Source of the DNA: Viscum album
Lineage: Eukaryota; Streptophyta; Magnoliopsida; Santalales; Viscaceae
Direction: 5' to 3'
DNA: 64,000 bases
Assembly: GCA_963277665.1 (NCBI GenBank)
Contig: OY728165.1
Location: 1,756,742,772-1,756,806,771, forward strand
The notes beneath the pieces are model-generated. The model made no database searches. It was given only the letters and a program-made list of their open reading frames with translations, and had not been told where the DNA came from. Positions 14,870 through 26,600 of the stretch are shown here, in pieces. The translations under genes were made by a program, and so were the position numbers. Positions within the stretch are counted from its first letter, which is position 1, and the number at the start of each line of letters is the position of its first letter.

Positions 14870-15720
14870 TGGTTTCTCCATATATGTCCTTCCTAGTTCT
14901 ATATGTATTTCAATTACTCTATATAGAATGACAACAACAGAGTTTTAGGAAATGATGATTGAACTCAAGGATATTCATGAAAATTGATTTATTCAACCAT
15001 GTGTGTCACAATGTGGTGTATCATTTATTTTATTTAAGAAAAAAAATAGTTCAATGTGACTCTACGTTGATTATTGGGAACATAAAAACATTTAAATCAT
15101 GAATACAAATATACTGCTCGGTATTGATTGCTTGATTGGTCAATTTTTTGGAACTCAATCCTTTTTTCAACATAAACCTACATTCTAGATATCATCAATT
15201 AAGATTAGATAAGGAATATATAAAAATGATAAATGGAATATAGGTTATATACATTGTGAATATATATTGATTCAATTTGGATTTATTAATTCCCTTAATT
15301 TCATCATGGATTTGATGAAAAGAATATTTAGGGATTGGCATGAACAGTTTGTGTATTATTTAAAAATAATATTATTATAAATTCATATATAAAGGATGAT
15401 CATGATGTTCACTTAATAATTGTACTAAGGACCATATGAATAGATATTATTTTTAAAAAAATCAAGAAATTTCTTATTTCTATTACAAATAGATTCATTT
15501 TTTTGGTATAGTACCTTAAGTGAGAAAAACATTATGGACCTAACAATGAAAAAACACATGGAAAATTTTCCAATACCAACCATGGTTATTGAAATCCAAA
15601 TGTTTTTACTTGATATTATCAATGATTTTGAAATAATATTTCCAAACTATTAAATACACCCACAACATTAACTCACATGAGGTCCATGTTCTATATAAAA
15701 TATGAATGTGATGAATAGTT
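14870..15720 (+). pseudogene. Ty3/gypsy reverse transcriptase relic (plus-strand element)
   Basis: Frameshifted and stop-interrupted RT, readable by switching frames. In order: an entry segment ending IELKDI and FIQP (14945-15000), VSFILFKKKN (15018-15048) for the family's APVLFVKKKDG, VDY, the IDDLF-equivalent near 15124, INLHSRYHQLRLD (15170-15210) for the DLRSGYHQ box, QFGFINSLNFIMDLMKRIF (15268-15332) for MPFGLTNAPATF, and FKNN where the catalytic F/Y-x-DD box belongs (NN at 15365-15370). The thumb and connection follow to 15720 (TPTTLTHMRSMFYIKYECDE). Both catalytic aspartates are lost, so it cannot be active. It is followed directly by RNase H and integrase, the Ty3/gypsy gene order. 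Confidence 0.9.
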
Positions 15721-15724
15721 CATG

Positions 15725-16020
15725 TAATAAGAGACATGATTAGTGTATGAACTAGTGTTCATAGTACCCTAGAGTGTATAAGGGTAATTAATATACAGAT
15801 ATGCATCGAATAATTTATTTTTATGAATTATCTTGAAAACAATTTAGGGGAATTGAGTACTCATATTGATAATTGAATGTTTATGAGAAAAATTGGGCCA
15901 CTCATGATATGGAATTACATGTGGTAAATAATGAATTTATGATAAATAGAAATTATCATCATTGAGAAGGATGATATATATTTACAAATTATAAAAGTTT
16001 AATTTATATATTTACAAAAA
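15725..16020 (+). pseudogene. Ty3/gypsy RNase H relic (plus-strand element)
   Basis: Continues from the RT relic in the normal RT-RNase H order. Readable pieces are LVFIVP, then LIYRYASN for the family's VVYTDAS box (15790-15820), and NVYEKNWATHDMELHVV (15876-15935) for the strongly conserved EKNYPTHDLELAAVV segment. In-frame stops sit at what look like former CAA/CAG codons. The first catalytic aspartate of TDAS appears changed, so the relic is inactive. No alternative family fits this motif order. Confidence 0.8.
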
Positions 16021-16374
16021 AAAAAATTAAAATGTTTCATAGAAGATGGGTTCAGTTGATTAATGATTTTTAAATCTCAATAAATTACCACACGATAAAG
16101 TTATAAATAGTTGCATATGTTCTATGTAAAAAGTCCATGTTCATTTATCTATATTGTCAAACGAAAAACATCAACTATTTCTAGAATTTAAAAAGATGAA
16201 ATATGATATTGGTATAGTATAAGACAAATATTACCTTTAGGATATGATTTTACATCAATCTATATATTGAGGATTATATTGGCACATAAGGAATATGATG
16301 AACTATAATATAATGTTAGAATATTTCTATATATGAACATTAATTTTTATGGAATGAAGTTGTTTTGGAACTTT

Positions 16375-16880
16375 TTTTATGTCCAATTTATACCTCATTT
16401 AATGAATACATTGAATGAGGCTCATAGTTCATCATCATCTATTCAAATAGTAAGTACAAAGATACATATATATCTAAAATAGTAATTTTTTTTTTAATAC
16501 TGAAGAGTGATATTTTAGAGTATGTAGATTGGGGCTCTCTAGATCATAAAATTATGTCTAAAAGAAAAGAAATGTTATTATATGGTTACAATAATTAACC
16601 ATACGAGAATGGAAATGAAAAAACATCACCATGTATATTGTCATCGGACTCTCGAAAATATATAATGACCAATATGATATTTGGGTTTTTGTCGACCGAC
16701 ATGCAAATTTAGATAACATAATTGAAATTAAAGACGATTTATCAATTTATCATCATAATAAAATATACATTATGTATATGGTATATTTTAATACAATACC
16801 TCATTCTATAGTATCTAATTGGGATTTTAGTTTTACCTCGATGTTATAGTGTTTTTTTCATAAGCATATGGATACAATGC
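16375..16880 (+). pseudogene. Ty3/gypsy integrase relic, N-terminal part, interrupted by a nested element
   Basis: Begins with the zinc-binding (H2C2) region: LNEAHSSSSSIQ (16410-16450) matches the family's EAHSS..SIHPG box. The core follows in the open frame 16631-16849: VIGLS, YDIWVFVDRHANLD (family IWVIVDRLTKSAHF), IPHSIVSNWDFSFTS (family VPLSIVSDRGPQFTS). The usual first catalytic D before VIGLP is a Y here, and the second, in SDR, reads N. Similarity continues past the stop (FHKHMDT) to about 16875 and ends where the minus-strand element begins. The missing half, with the catalytic glutamate, is found at 25950-26600. Confidence 0.87.
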
Positions 16881-18946
16881 GGTCACGAACCAGCCTAGGT
16901 ACCCTTTAACATGATTACAGAGAAGAACATAAAATACTCTGAAGGGAAATCTCGATTGACAAGGGTTAGTGACTAGTACCTGGCATCATACAACATGCAA
17001 GAGGGATCAATTTTCCCATAATACATAGTAGGAGTATTATTAGAAAGTCAATATATATATATAAGAAACAATAATAGGAGTAATGTATTAGTATATAACA
17101 TGGAATAAATATCCCAATTTAATGTATCACATGTAACAAAAACATGGGAAACATACCCAGGGTCTCTAAGGATACCTCACAATGTCACATGATAAATAGC
17201 TATATCCTCCTCCATGATATCCCATTCCATTGCATTAACCTATTTCAAAAAACGTATAGAAACACTTGAAATACATAAAATAGTTTATGTAAATCTAGAA
17301 AATGCATGTAAATTACTTTTATAAAATTGCTATAAATTTATATCATAGATATTACTAATTAAGTGAGAAACATGGTTATCTCCAAAATTTGTAATGTTTT
17401 ATTAACTAAAAAATGATTCTTCACTCTCTTAGATATCTCAGTCAAATGAGTATACTCACATCATAACGACAATGGCCAAAAGTGACTCGTCACCCTCCCA
17501 TCAGGGATGTGACTCATTGTAGGTCTGTTTTATAACATTTTAGTTTAATATAGTGTATCTAAATAACTATCAAACTACATAAGGCATTCTTATTCTCTTA
17601 CATGTTGGGAAAAAAATTTAAGCCGAAATTAAATACAATAAATCATATTCTATCATTTCAAAAATTTTAATTTCATTCCATTTAAAACCAAAACAGGTTT
17701 TAATCAAAACATTCCCATTACACAAGATAAAACCAATTGGTTTCTATATAATTATTTTAAATCTATTTTCACAAGACTAAAATAAATTCAAAACCAATTA
17801 TAACTTAATAAAAATTATTTTACTTAATTGAATTTAGCAATTTAATTGAATCCATTCCATCAAATAAAATATTTAAAATCAAAAAATTAAATCATCCTAT
17901 TTCCATAATCACAAAAAAAAATTGATGGAATTCTTGGTTTTCCAAATTTTTTTGGAAAAACCATTTCAAATATAATATTAATGTAATGAGGTTTAATTAA
18001 TTTAATAGAATGAATATTTTGGGAATTCAATTTAAATGAAGAATTGAAATAATTCATGCAATGCGAAGATAATCAATTTGGCTAATCATGATGGAACCAC
18101 CTACCTATTCAAGATAATAAAAAGAAGAAACGACACTCGTAAACGAGGAAAATAGTGTAGAAGCCCTCAATACGTAGCATAGAAGTAAGATCCAACAACA
18201 CATAGCATAGATCTATAAATTTAAAGGCGGTCTATTTAAAACCAAATAGAAAAGAATGAGAGAAACACAAAGAACGAGGGAGAACATTTACCCAGATATC
18301 AATCAAAAAATAAATCATGATCAAAAACTAAAGTAATGTATCTGATAGGGTTGAAAAGATCCTAAATAATCTAGCGAAGGAGTTGGGTTTATGTATCAGA
18401 TAATATAGATGTGTATGAGATAAATTCCAAGTTCACTAATTCTTTTATCTGCTACTATTGGAAAATTAGACCACGAGTATCACATTTAGGCCACAATGGA
18501 TGATTAGAATTTCATAACAGCGAAGACGCATCGAATATGTAATGCCCAATTAAAAACGGGGTATTACATGATGCGTATTCCGTATTCACGCCTTTTAATT
18601 ATTGGGATTTAGAAATGATGAAACCCCCCTCATTAAACATTAAAACTGATTTGAAGATACTTCACTTCAGATAAAAGGAATTCATGGCGATTACCCCTCA
18701 CACCATGGACCACACTTCAAGGCTTGCATGCAGCAGTAGTTACATGGTGTGTAATGTAGTTACATGGATTTTAATATCTTTGATGTCAACATAAACACAA
18801 TGGATAATGTTGAAAAACCAAAAAACTATTGGACTATACCATTATAGTTTTCCACCAAATCGAATCTCAACCCTTCCCCAAATAACAAAATGGATATCTA
18901 GAATATTTATTAATTAATACTTGTCATAATTTAATAGGATGTTACA
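16881..18946 (-). repeat. 3' LTR of the minus-strand gypsy element
   Basis: Bounded on its upper side by a TGTTACA end (TGTAACA as the LTR start on the minus strand) next to a polypurine tract, and on its lower side by GGTCACG, the counterpart of TGTCACG at the other LTR. Both copies share, in order, a GGTACCCT segment, a CCATAATACATA-like segment, AGATAAAACCAATTGG-like A-rich parts and the ACTATACCATTATAG end segment. Divergence is high with many small indels. Confidence 0.8.
18527..18575. repeat. Imperfect hairpin within the gypsy 3' LTR
   Basis: TGTAATGCCC (18538-18547) pairs with GGGTATTACA (18559-18568) over 10 bp with one G-T pair. Outside it CGCATC (18528-18533) can pair with GATGCG (18570-18575). 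The matching position in the other LTR (about 25500-25525) keeps only a short TGTAACCC/GTTACA pair. Confidence 0.6.
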
Positions 18947-18960
18947 ACCTCCCCACCATA
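18947..18960 (-). other. Polypurine tract of the minus-strand gypsy element
   Basis: On the minus strand this reads TATGGTGGGGAGGT, purine-rich and directly next to the TGTAACA start of the 3' LTR, where plus-strand DNA synthesis is primed in LTR retrotransposons. Confidence 0.75.
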
Positions 18961-19049
18961 AGAAATATATATCCCCAGAAACCCTATGATTAATCTTCTA
19001 TGTCAATGTTATGAGTCCTCTAAACTCTCATCAGTGAATCATGTTCACA

Positions 19050-20640
19050 TGTTTCATGACCGTCAAAACAATGCTACCATAGAACATGAACTAATGGTAT
19101 TTTCCTCCTAGTATTTTATGTTGTATCAAAATCAACTATCCTTACCAGCTTCTCATTAAAAGATATGTCAGGTTCAATCTACAGATGACACCCACTCAAA
19201 ATATGTTATGGATCAAATATATACTTTCATAGCAGTAATACATAGAATACATTATGTATCAATGAAAACTATGGTGTAATTGATAAACATTATGAAACAT
19301 TACCCACCTAATTTACAACCTCGAAAGGTCCCATAAAAGGAGGAGCAATATTTCCTTGTCTCCCAATCCATAAATTACCCAAACACGGTATAAATTTTAA
19401 ATAAAACTTGGTCACTGATTGAAAACAATAAAGGTATACATTAACTATCCACATAGACTAATATTGGATATGTGTTGTAAAAATTATCTAATGAATCATA
19501 TAAATCATTACTATCATCTCTTTCACCAAACATGGTCCTACCAAAGAAACATTCAGCAACCACCAATCAACATGATAGAGATATACATGAACGTCCATGA
19601 AAGGACACAAAAGGATCCATTTTGATTATGGACATGTATCTATTGTTATAATAAAAATAAAATAGTTGCATGTGATCATCCCAATCCATATAAATGTTTA
19701 GAACACAAGAATGATTCATATCCTCAAGAAATTGTACAACTCTCTCTATTTAACCATCCGACTATAGATGATAGGTTATGCTCAAACAAATCTTTGATCG
19801 CAATGCCTCCGGAAGGTATCTCCAAAAATGGGGAGTAAAAATAGGATCCCTAGAAGATACTATAGTAGATATAACTTCATGAAATTGATTAATCTAATTC
19901 ACATGTAGTCATTCCATCCTCTAACTTTTGGTTTTATCATGAATGGGTTTTATGTGAGATGACTATGTCATCTTTTCGATCACAACCTAAAACAAAACAT
20001 TATTTCTCTTGGTATGTGTCAACCAGAATGAAAAATAAATAGATATATCATCTCACATAAAAGTATGGATAGAACATGGAATATTTAATCCTAATTATTT
20101 TTTGGTGCTTGACCTTATCCTTTTGGAACATATAGAAACAAGAGAAAAAATCATAAATGTCTCGGCTCATCCCTTTCCACCAGAACAACAACCATATATC
20201 ATAGAACATTTTTTTGTTTCCTCAGTGCAATGCTTATACGGAATAATGGAAATTCCCCCATTACAGCATTTTTTCCAATAAAAGAACAATGAAGTGGTTA
20301 TTATAGAATAGAACACCGTCTTTGGAGAGAAATCACAGGGAAAATGTCCCCCAACTATAAAGATACTCCCTAATTCTACATATTTATTTATTGAGTTATT
20401 GATCAAGAAGAATAACCTAGAGAATAGGAGATATCAGCTTATTTTTTGTAAAAAAATTCAACCCATTTATTCTGAAATCCAATATGTAATTATGCAAAAA
20501 GACCCATAAAATTACACTCATCGAAATATTCTTTCATATCCTGGGTTGGATGTTTCTTACATAATGCATATGAAATGACATTACCATTCCCTGAGGAATA
20601 GGTGATGTTAATTTTTAATGTCTAATGGTACTCTACCCAA
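19050..20640 (-). pseudogene. Ty3/gypsy integrase relic (minus-strand element)
   Basis: Decayed integrase readable with few frame changes on the minus strand. The core starts near 20000 with VVIEKMT.SSH (family VVVDRLTKSAHF), then FHEVISTIVSSRDPIFTPHFW (about 19895-19815; family VSIVSDRDPRFTSRFW), then YHL.SDG.IERV (19775-19738; family YHPQSDGQTERV), the FYFYYNNRYMSIIKMDPF segment (about 19655-19605) and FHGRSC near 19600 (family LYGRRCRSP). The C-terminal part has APPFMGPFEVV (19340-19310), the GPFEI box of the family. Stops occur at former glutamine codons. The N-terminal zinc region (20640-20050) is too decayed to read with confidence. The polypurine tract follows, so this is the end of pol. 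Confidence 0.87.
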
Positions 20641-20649
20641 GGACTCTGG

Positions 20650-20930
20650 AGAAGATTCTAATTCATTGGAGAGTAGATAAAACTCTAAATGTTTTTTCCA
20701 AAAACACTATAAAGCATTAACCATAAATATAATGACACTAGATCTTATGTTTTTCTTATTACAAAATCATGGTCAAGGTCATGAGTTAGGTAATTCATCT
20801 CATGTGGCCTAAGATGATGAGATCCATAAGCAACTACATGGTTGCCCTGCATAAGAACACATCACAAGCCTGAAACTGATGCATCTGAAAAATGGAATCA
20901 TAGCCCTGTCCAACCTCTAGAAGAGTCAAC
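20650..20930 (-). pseudogene. Ty3/gypsy RNase H relic (minus-strand element)
   Basis: Minus-strand reading gives FSDASVSGL.CVLMQ, then HVVAYGSHHLRPHEMNY and LTHDLDHDFVI, matching in order the family boxes SDAS..GLGCVLMQ, VIAYASRQLR.HE.NYPTHDLELAAVV. A stretch like SLYLWL follows, the RHYLYG counterpart, near 20710. The first catalytic aspartate (in SDAS) is present, but the frame is broken by a stop in the GLGC box and by later lesions. It sits between RT and integrase as expected. Confidence 0.85.
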
Positions 20931-21029
20931 ATCGGTGAATTAGAAAAAAAGGCATATCATCTCATCAAAATAACTATGACATTTATCATAACAAATAATT
21001 ATCACCGAATTACATGTAAAGTCATTCAT

Positions 21030-21830
21030 CGAAGAAGCCAAATTTGAGAAGTTATTCATGAACGTACAGTAGTATCTTAATATTCCCAAGATGCATTAAA
21101 TTAATAAGACATCTCATTGTCACTCCAAAGGCATAAGATCCTTCATATTAACAATATTATCTAATATACCCATTTAAGACAACACATGTCCCATGAATTT
21201 TACATAATAATCTAAAAAATCACAAATGGAAATTTTTTATGGATTTGGGGACTTATCTAGAGACTCAAAATTGTTCTCCAATGATACACATGATCTTAGA
21301 CGAATTTAGCATAAATGGATATTTCATCGACAAATATTACAAAAATATTATCAAGATACTCTTGGAAACTTTTATTAATTAAATTCATGAAAAATGAAGG
21401 GTATTTCTCTTGGAAAAAGTAATTATATGGTACTCATAATGGCCAAACCTACTTAAAATAGTAGTTTTCTAAATGTCTAATTCCTTTTTCGTTAATTGAG
21501 GGTTTCTAGATTGACGGTTTATTGTTAAAAACTACTTCACACCATTCTAATGCTCAAAAAATCTTCAATATTAGAAAATGAATATATTATCATTTTTAGG
21601 ACACGACTGTGCTTTTGGTAATCAGCACATAACTGAATAGAACAATAACCCTTCATTGGAATGATAACCAATCCCACCTAATCTGACACACATTGGAGTA
21701 TAAATACTTTTTCAATAATATCATCAAACTATGACCTCACCTATTTTAGTTCAACTATATCCTTGTAGTTGGTGGGAATTGAAACAGGTTGAGTACAAAG
21801 AATTAAATTAAAAATTAATTCAACATCTCT
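21030..21830 (-). pseudogene. Ty3/gypsy reverse transcriptase relic (minus-strand element)
   Basis: Minus-strand motifs in order: SRFGHYEYHIITFSK (about 21452-21408; family TRYGHYEFLVMPFGL), a decayed NAPATF segment, NKSFQEYLDNIFVIFVDEIS (about 21385-21315; family NRVFHDYLDKFVVVFIDDIL) and IYAKF. The catalytic box reads FVDE (minus strand of 21323-21334) instead of F-x-DD, so the second aspartate is lost. The N-terminal part toward 21830 is hard to read and has several stops. It is followed by RNase H and integrase on the same strand. Confidence 0.87.
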
Positions 21831-22079
21831 TAGAGGTGGTAGAGCATATATATGAAAAGGAAACATGATGGAAAACTCAATGATGACAGTAGGGAGATCA
21901 CTACTGAATTGTTTCTACTCTAGATCAAAATAAATCATTGATATTGTTTTCACATAATCTGGATAAGAGGGTCTGGATCTACTAGACCTCGGGTGCCAAT
22001 ATTCTTGAAATAAAATAGATATAACACATGGTGTACAAAAGTAAAATGACATAAGAAAAAAAATAAATCCATAAATTAT

Positions 22080-22345
22080 TATAAATGGTCCAATACATTC
22101 AAAAATTGACATCATGAGATTTCATTTCGTGGACCAGAAAACTCCAAACTAGAACGACATATGATTGGGAAAAGACACAAGTAGGACTATGAATACCATG
22201 TGCTATTTTCATACCAAGAAGTTTATTAATATCCATTATATAGAAAAAAATCCATAGAATGATTTATAAGATAAAAAATATTGTTTCAAATGAATGATTA
22301 AGATTCACCAGTATCAAATAATGATGTCAGCAATGATTATTCTAT
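22080..22345 (-). pseudogene. Ty3/gypsy aspartic protease relic (minus-strand element)
   Basis: Minus-strand reading gives LFDTGES.SFI at 22323-22291, matching the active-site box LFDSGASHSFI of gypsy-type retropepsins. The DTG catalytic triad is still present, with a stop at the H position of the box. INHSMD-like codons follow. The downstream GMDWL box cannot be read. Position between gag and RT fits. Confidence 0.75.
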
Positions 22346-22544
22346 AGTAATTATGACTCTCACAGTCGTTAGACCTATGTCTTCTTCCTCTAGAGACTAT
22401 TAAATTATGAGAAGAAGCATAGATAGAGATTCCTGAGGTTGGAACCCATTAATTCATGAATCTTGTGGTTTCTATACAATTTTAGGTGGAGTGGATTTTC
22501 CAATTCCACTACATGGAGTAGAGAAAAGATGGAAAAATCTCTGT

Positions 22545-23600
22545 CAGTTCCATGAAAATCCACAGGAGCAACATTTCATAGGTGTGTCAATGAATATAAT
22601 CACCAAATTTCTCAACTTTCCACACTATTATCAAGTAGAATAACATCCTCCTAACATAGAATGAGGCCATAATTTTCAGTACAATTTTTAACAACCATGA
22701 GAATCATCAGTCGTATTTTTTCCTTCAAAGGAACCAACACTTCTGCTAGGAGAAACAAGATACACCCATCGACCCTACCATTCTTCACAATTCCATCTCA
22801 ACCATAATCATCCTATAAAAACATCATCATTAATTGGTAGATTCAGAAACAAACAATATTAATAGATTTCTGATCAAATCCACAACTTGACCCTTCAATC
22901 CTGGTCAAACACATTGACTCTGGATGATATTGGTTTGTGAAAAGAAGACTAAATTCCATCCACTCTATAACCACATTCTTTCTTTTCATAATCACTATGT
23001 CCCACCATCTCAGGCTTGGTCCCTCCAGAACGAAGGTGTCACACTTCAACCCGGTCACATTCAGTGACTCCATGAATTCATACAGTCATTCTATCATACA
23101 TATCCATTCATTCACATTTTTTGGATTTGGGGAGGCCTTGAAAAATGGTGGATATTGGAGAAGGATCTCGGGATAATGATTCTGAAAAAACCACCCTTAT
23201 GATGCATATCTAGAGTTTGAATGAGGATTTGAGGTATTGAATTTAGTAATTCATGGATAGTGCGCATGATCACATAAACTTGTTTTGGGTTTACTAGGGG
23301 ATTCACATTCTAGGGATCACCAGATACATCTACATTGATATGATATTTATGTATTCTTGGAGGTTTGAGGATATAATATATCAATATATACCCTCTATAT
23401 AATTCCCAAATAGTGAAACAAGGGAATCATAAATCTCAACTTAATGTATAACCATATTTGGATTCCACTATAACCATGTCAAAATAGGGAAAGGTGTCGA
23501 ATTAATACATAATACATCCTTCCCTAACCACCCTTATAGACTAAATGGTCATTGTAGTGATCGATGGAAGAACACTCAATCGAAACTACATCCTATTGCT
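22545..23600 (-). pseudogene. Ty3/gypsy gag relic (minus-strand element)
   Basis: The clearest part is a minus-strand open stretch within 22843-23073 reading KCDTFVLEGPSLRWWD, then IEWMEFSLLFTNQYHPES. That matches the capsid signature of plant gypsy Gag: a CA-F-L-x-x-A-x-x-WW box, then a W-x-E-F-x-x-x-F-x-x-x-Y-F-P box. Upstream, SRPPQIQ near 23120 fits the PPxFxG entry motif, separated by frameshifts. Downstream, CCSCGFSWN near 22570-22548 looks like the start of a CCHC zinc knuckle. It lies directly after the PBS, as gag should. Stops and shifts make it non-functional. Confidence 0.8.
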
Positions 23601-23657
23601 GGAAAGTATTTTAAAAATTCTTATTGAATTCAAAACAAAATTTGAACATCCTCTCAT

Positions 23658-23665
23658 TGATACCA
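23658..23665 (-). other. Met-tRNA primer-binding site of the minus-strand gypsy element
   Basis: Minus strand reads TGGTATCA, the 3'-end complement of plant initiator Met tRNA. It begins three bases after the TGACA end of the 5' LTR, the normal position. Confidence 0.85.
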
Positions 23666-23668
23666 CTT

Positions 23669-25944
23669 TGTCACGAAGTAGACCGGGTACCCTGGTATCT
23701 CAACAACCAAGTCAGCCTTGACATTGTCCTAAGGGCATTCTTGATCCACATGGGTAGAATTATAACACCTTGAATCATAAATCGTGCATGTGGGAATGAT
23801 TTTTCCACAATACATAATCGATGTATGATAAGAATGTCAATATTAATATAAATGAAACTACACTCTGAGTAATGTAATGATATATAACAATGAATAAAAA
23901 TTCCAATGTACTATAACCAAAGTGCAAAAAATAAGGAAAATTTCCCAAATTTCCTGAAGTACATGACAACCAAGTCCCATGTTCAATAGCTAGATCTATA
24001 TCAAAGAGATCCATTTCAATGGATTGAACCTAGAATAATAATGTCTACAAAATCATGAAGGATAATGTATATTGTGAGTCTATGCCTAGTAGGATACCAC
24101 CATTGTTTCTATAAAAGATTCATACTATAGATTATCCAAATAAAATATTTTAATTTTAAAAACAAACTAGTTTACAAATTTAATGGAATATTTAAACAAA
24201 AAAATCTATTCTTTTTCAAAATGATAGAAAATACGTTTATGTATAAGAATCACTTTACATGAGAAGGAAAAATTCAAAAACAATGCATGAAATAAAAATG
24301 TTATATAAAACATATTATGTTAATTGAGAACTGGAATGTAAAGTAGTTTCTCAAAATTGACATATATTTGTATATCATATATAAAAAATAAGCAATCGAC
24401 AAGGAAATCAACCGATTAGGTATAGAATTATCGACTAGCTATAGGATTTTACACAATATAAGTGATCTTATTAAAATGATTAAACTCACATCCCCCTGAA
24501 ACAGGCTGGATGTGACTTATTACCCTCTTATTAGGGAAATCACCCCCCATAAGTACGTTTTATAACATTGTAATAGAGAAGATTGTATCCAAATATCTCA
24601 TTAAATACCTAAGGATCAGATATGATCTTACTGGATTGGAAACTAATTTAAGATTGTAGAAAATATAATAAATCCCATTTATCTATTTAAATAATTCAAA
24701 TTTCATTTCTTATTTGAATAAAAATGGGTTTTAAAAAAACAAGCCCTTTACAGAAGATAAAAGTATTGGGTTTCTATCAAAAATATTTACTGCATTTTCA
24801 CATGTTTTAATTCCATTCAAATCTTCATCCATTTTTTCACCGTTCATTTACAAAATCAAATTAACCAATTTAATTGAAAAATTCCATGAAATAAAAAAAT
24901 AAAATACAATAATTTAAATTTTATAATTTCCATTTACACAACCCAATTCCATGGAATTGTGGGTTTTCCAAATTTTAATGCCAAATAAAAAATCAAATAT
25001 CCCATTTCACCGAAATCAGGTTTAATAAATTTATTTGAACAAAAATTTGAGAAATGGAATTTAAATCAACATTAGAAATTAATCATGAAAAACAAGGATA
25101 CTAAATTTGGTATTCTTAAATGGAAACACTTTCCTCTTCTCGATATTCCGAATTTTAACGACACCCAGCAGTGGGGAAGAAGTTGTAGAAGGCCTAAAAT
25201 CTCAACAATGAAGAACTATCCAAAAGTACATAGCATAAATCCATCAATTCATAGATGATCTATTGAAAATACTAGAGAGGAGGAAGAGAAAAAGACCATG
25301 AATGTGGGATATCACATACTCGGATATGAAGCGCCAAAGCATTGAAGAAGAACATCAATTTAATGGATTTGGTTAGGTTGGAAGGAATCTAATTCATATG
25401 AGGTAAGATTCAGGTCGGGGTATATGAAATTTGAGAATGGGTTTCATGAAATGTCGAGCATAATACTGCTTTTATTGGCTGCATTTAGCGATATTACAGA
25501 ACATGTAACCCAGTTACACATTGTGTATGATTTATTTTACAAAATTTTGAAGACAATAGAATCTATATAGACCCTCTAGAAACAAGTTATTACCTGACAT
25601 GTTACCCCTATTCACTTCATATAATGAATATTATTCTCAACTGATGACCCCCACTATTATGCATTAAAAATTAAATAAAAATTACATCACATTGCGTAAT
25701 GGGAATTCACAGTGTGTACCCATCAAACAATAAACCACATATCATAGCATGCACCCGACAGGAGTTACATTACATGTAACCTTGTAACATGGAATGTAAT
25801 ATACTATAAATCTTGAAAAACATCCTATTTAAAGATGAAAAATCCAGCAGGTTTCTGACATTACCATTATAGGAATCCTTCCATTCCAACCTCTACCCTT
25901 ACCAAAATAACCTAATGAAAAAACATGATAATTATTATGTTCTA
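23669..25944 (-). repeat. 5' LTR of the minus-strand gypsy element
   Basis: On the minus strand it runs from near TAGAACA (25944) to CGTGACA (23669), just before the PBS. It is homologous to 16881-18946 but about 210 bp longer and much diverged. Shared landmarks are the GGTACCCT stretch (about 23686), ACAATACATA (about 23809) and GACATTACCATTATAG (about 25857). Confidence 0.78.
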
Positions 25945-25949
25945 CCTAT

Positions 25950-26600
25950 AAAAATGGTAATGATTTCTTACCAGAGTTATTTTGGGAAACGGAAAATATT
26001 ATCAAATTGATGGTGAATGTGAGTAGACTATCTAAACACTTTAGGATTTGCTGAGGACTTATTCTATGGATTAAAATAATGGTTTGTATCAAAAGATTCA
26101 TCTTTTAAAATTCTCTTATAACAGCCACATTAACTAAAATTATTAGATAGATATTTATGAATCCTTGTATGGAATGTGGTGTAAACCTCAAATGATATAG
26201 GATCTTGTTAGATAATGAATTCCAATATGACATGATCTTGAAGATTAAATTGAAATAATATTTAGATCAGTTCAAAATAACATCAAGACATCATAGAGTA
26301 AACATAAATGTTTTTTATAATTTCAATTGAGATAAGGAGTTTGAATTCATGGAGATTTTGTTTATATGTATTTCTCAATGACATAATGTTATTAGATTTC
26401 AGACGAAGTGAAATTTGAGCCTTGGTATTTTTCTCCTCATGAATTTTTGACAAGTAGTTATGATGGCATATCATGTGGCCCTTCCATCAATCATCTTTAT
26501 GATCGCATCATGTTTTGTGTATCTATCCTGAGGTTTTATATACATTATCATTCAAATAGAAAATTTCCTATTTTCTCCCAATGGGGAATGATATTTCTTG
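25950..26600 (+). pseudogene. Ty3/gypsy integrase relic, C-terminal part, continuation of 16375-16880
   Basis: Plus-strand reading resumes with YYQIDGECE.TI.TL.DLLR (about 26001-26065), matching the family's YHPQTDGQSERTIQTLEDLLR and carrying the catalytic glutamate region. Then HLLKFSYNSHIN (about 26100-26135), YESLYGMWCKP (26155-26190), QFKITSRHHRVN (26270-26310), DKEFEFMEILFICIS (26330-26375), LSLGIF, and AYHVALPSI with VSILRFYIHYHS (26465-26570), the family's AY.LALP...VFHVSMLRKYIPDPS end. Stops at former CAA, CAG and GAG codons disable it. This is the half missing from the integrase relic at 16.4-16.9 kb. The exact junction base was not fixed. Confidence 0.85.

Larger units (their letters stand above)
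16881..25944 (-). mobile_element. Decayed minus-strand Ty3/gypsy LTR retrotransposon nested in an integrase relic
   Basis: Two diverged, co-oriented repeats of about 2.07 kb (16881-18946) and 2.28 kb (23669-25944) flank a 4.7-kb internal region. Reading the minus strand, the order is LTR, PBS (23665-23658), gag, protease, RT, RNase H, integrase, polypurine tract (18960-18947), LTR. That is a complete Ty3/gypsy layout. All reading frames are broken. The target duplication can no longer be recognised. The element sits inside the integrase core of the plus-strand gypsy relic, so it is younger than that element. It is clearly older than the element at 28473-40527, whose LTRs are far more alike. 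Confidence 0.87.

Noticed and set aside
20167..20406. 79-codon minus-strand frame as a separate gene
   Set aside because: It lies within the decayed RNase H to integrase span of the minus-strand gypsy element and is most simply part of that relic.
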